From Pontibacter pudoricolor (lineage in GTDB: Bacteria > Bacteroidota > Bacteroidia > Cytophagales > Hymenobacteraceae): DNA of 64,000 nucleotides. The DNA lies in the NCBI RefSeq assembly GCF_010092985.1, contig NZ_CP048106.1, positions 1,054,001 through 1,118,000 of the forward strand, given 5' to 3'. Under the pieces are notes generated by a model, which was given only the letters and a program-made list of their open reading frames with translations, had not been told where the DNA came from and ran no database searches. This document shows positions 63,615-64,000 of the stretch, in pieces. A program made the translations under genes and the position numbers. Every line of letters starts with the position of its first letter. The first letter of the stretch is position 1.

Positions 63615-64000
63615 TTAGATTTCTATTTTCAGTATATTCCTAAATAACCAGAATACTATGAACATAGCAATTGAGGCTTTGACTATATAATTTAATGTTG
63701 TGATCAGGTCAGTCTCAGCTTTTATCACCTGAAGAAATAGAAATGGTATCCAAACTAAAAGTGTAGGGTTATCTAAGCTTTTAACCAAAATAAATCTAAG
63801 TATAAAACTGAAGATAAGTCCTATTAGTAGCATGAATACCATACCTCCGGTGCGACCATAATTAGCATACGCCTCTCCTATAATACTAATATTCATACTT
63901 GTTCCCTGTTGCAATTCAATACCGGTAAATCGAAGCATATTTTCTCTACCCCCTGCAGTAGCTTTAGAGTCAGAGATAAATCGTGGCAGTAAAGAAGCTT
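63615..64000 (-). CDS. O-antigen/exopolysaccharide polymerase, C-terminal part
   Basis: Frame open to the window edge. Visible part about 128 residues: ISIIGEAYANYGRTGGMVFMLLIGLIFSFILRFILVKS, then two more membrane helices. The GEAYANYGRTGG turn followed by a helix is typical of Bacteroidota Wzy-like proteins. Polymerises repeat units in the periplasm. The start lies outside the window. Confidence 0.75.
   Translation of the reverse strand, partial: ASLLPRFISDSKATAGGRENMLRFTGIELQQGTSMNISIIGEAYANYGRTGGMVFMLLIGLIFSFILRFILVKSLDNPTLLVWIPFLFLQVIKAETDLITTLNYIVKASIAMFIVFWLFRNILKIEI

Larger units (their letters stand above)
58913..64000 (-). other. Exopolysaccharide/O-antigen gene cluster (partial)
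   Basis: Six same-strand genes: polymerase, two GT4, WcaF-like acetyltransferase, GT2, acyltransferase. AT-richer than the window, no exact AACTATAGTT and only about three CTATAG in 5.1 kb, versus about 1.8 per kb before. Starts right after the tRNA-Asp pair. Signs of acquisition or rapid replacement. Confidence 0.7.

Overview
The window reads as ordinary chromosomal DNA of a Bacteroidota bacterium, most likely a Cytophagales/Hymenobacteraceae member close to Pontibacter. Grounds: promoter -7 boxes of the TAnnTTTG type and almost no Shine-Dalgarno sequences; a 730-residue type III glutamine synthetase; the long (664-residue) IspG form; a Skp/OmpH-like lipoprotein; a Porin_10-type outer-membrane protein; a spheroidene-monooxygenase-like (CrtA) carotenoid gene; and the linked set miaB - sigma-54 activator - lptE - secG. 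The genus is inferred, not proven.

Layout. 0-8 kb: the start of a secreted protein, an exported metallo-beta-lactamase-fold protein, thyA, a small Cys/His-rich secreted protein, an SF1 helicase, a SlyD-like isomerase, an AcpH-like esterase and a flavin-type stress protein. 8-18 kb: CrtA-like, DUF1003, DsbA/FrnE-like, leuS, MarR, YjbR/MmcQ, a 54-residue membrane microprotein and ispG. 18-31 kb: glutamine synthetase III, an LTA-synthase-like sulfatase-fold enzyme, mtaB, OmpH/Skp lipoprotein, a MacB/FtsX permease, a secreted GATase-like protein, MiaE-like hydroxylase, porin and lpxK. 31-44 kb: a forward-strand run of nif3-like, zinc-ribbon coiled coil, TPR protein, pabB, miaB, sigma-54 activator, lptE, a disordered/TPR protein, secG and groES-groEL. 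44-58 kb: lipoprotein, POT peptide transporter, pckA, rsmE, DUF4159, smc, a second YjbR/MmcQ, an acyltransferase, a beta-barrel, patatin, MBL hydrolase and accA. 58.6-58.8 kb: two identical tRNA-Asp(GTC) genes. 58.9-64 kb: a minus-strand exopolysaccharide/O-antigen cluster that runs off the window.

The most striking signal is not a gene. A 10-bp perfect palindrome, AACTATAGTT, occurs at least 28 times exactly, and its core CTATAG about a hundred times. It lies in genes (as Thr-Ile-Val or Asn-Tyr-Ser codons), on stop codons, in a terminator loop and in intergenic spacers. In groEL all three rare ATA codons lie in TATAGTT. The exopolysaccharide cluster has no exact copy. This resembles the HIP1 palindrome of cyanobacteria and suggests a genome-wide motif kept by selection or by a biased process.

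The second notable structure is a pair of about 0.7-kb non-coding islands (5.96-6.66 kb and 17.44-18.13 kb). They carry the same modules in the same order but in opposite orientation, including a 143-bp core with only five differences and REP-like hairpins. A third, smaller REP-like patch lies at 24.7 kb. All three are in gaps between convergent genes. groESL has a palindrome plus a sigma-54-like -24 box upstream, and a sigma-54 activator lies 2.4 kb away in the same gene run.
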